From the NCBI GenBank assembly GCA_016931435.1, contig JAFGET010000147.1:1-5370 (forward strand): a DNA stretch of 5,370 nt, in the 5' to 3' direction. How positions within the stretch are numbered: position 1 is the first letter of the stretch; the number at the start of each line of letters is the position of its first letter. This DNA is from Candidatus Omnitrophota bacterium. Its GTDB lineage: Bacteria > Omnitrophota > Gorgyraeia > Gygaellales > Profunditerraquicolaceae. Shown here one piece after another: positions 5,368 to 5,370 of the stretch. A model generated the notes under the pieces. It saw only the letters and a program-made list of their open reading frames with translations, was not told where the DNA came from and ran no database searches. The translations under genes and the position numbers were made by a program.

Positions 5368-5370
5368 AAC

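Overview
The window carries seven protein genes, all on the minus strand, plus three short intergenic gaps (36, 117 and 150 bp). Reading in the direction of transcription (right to left) the order is: a small acyl carrier protein, a membrane histidine kinase, a receiver-AraC response regulator, a second response regulator with two receiver domains, a MarC-family membrane protein, ADP-glucose pyrophosphorylase (GlgC), and a GNAT acetyltransferase cut by the left edge. No tRNA, rRNA, CRISPR, insertion sequence or phage gene was seen.

The organism looks like a Gram-negative-type bacterium of moderate GC, with sigma-70-like promoters, GTG as well as ATG starts, and frequent 4-bp or longer gene overlaps. 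The style of the kinase and the general gene set remind me of uncultured lineages such as Omnitrophota or related deltaproteobacteria-like groups. That placement is an impression, not something the sequence proves.

Region 1 (5370-4010): acyl carrier protein and histidine kinase are joined by a GTGA stop/start overlap. Region 2 (4009-2359): a 150-bp gap holds a strong promoter (TTTACA-18-TATAAT) with a pair of 11-bp direct repeats spaced exactly 21 bp just upstream of the -35. This is the geometry of AraC-family binding half-sites, so the REC-AraC gene behind it may control itself. The two response-regulator genes overlap by 53 bp. The second of them ends in a receiver domain that stops just before its conserved lysine. 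No intrinsic terminator is visible after the kinase, so its transcript may also run into this unit. Region 3 (2358-1): a GC-rich hairpin terminator closes the regulator unit, and a promoter (TTGCCC-17-TATAAT) immediately beyond it starts marC-glgC-GNAT, where marC and glgC share an ATGA overlap.

Taken together, regions 1 and 2 look like a two-component system: a kinase with almost no extracellular sensor, a transcriptional output protein and an accessory REC-REC protein, unusually coupled to a carrier protein. Region 3 is ordinary metabolic content (glycogen precursor synthesis, a membrane protein of unclear role and an acetyltransferase).
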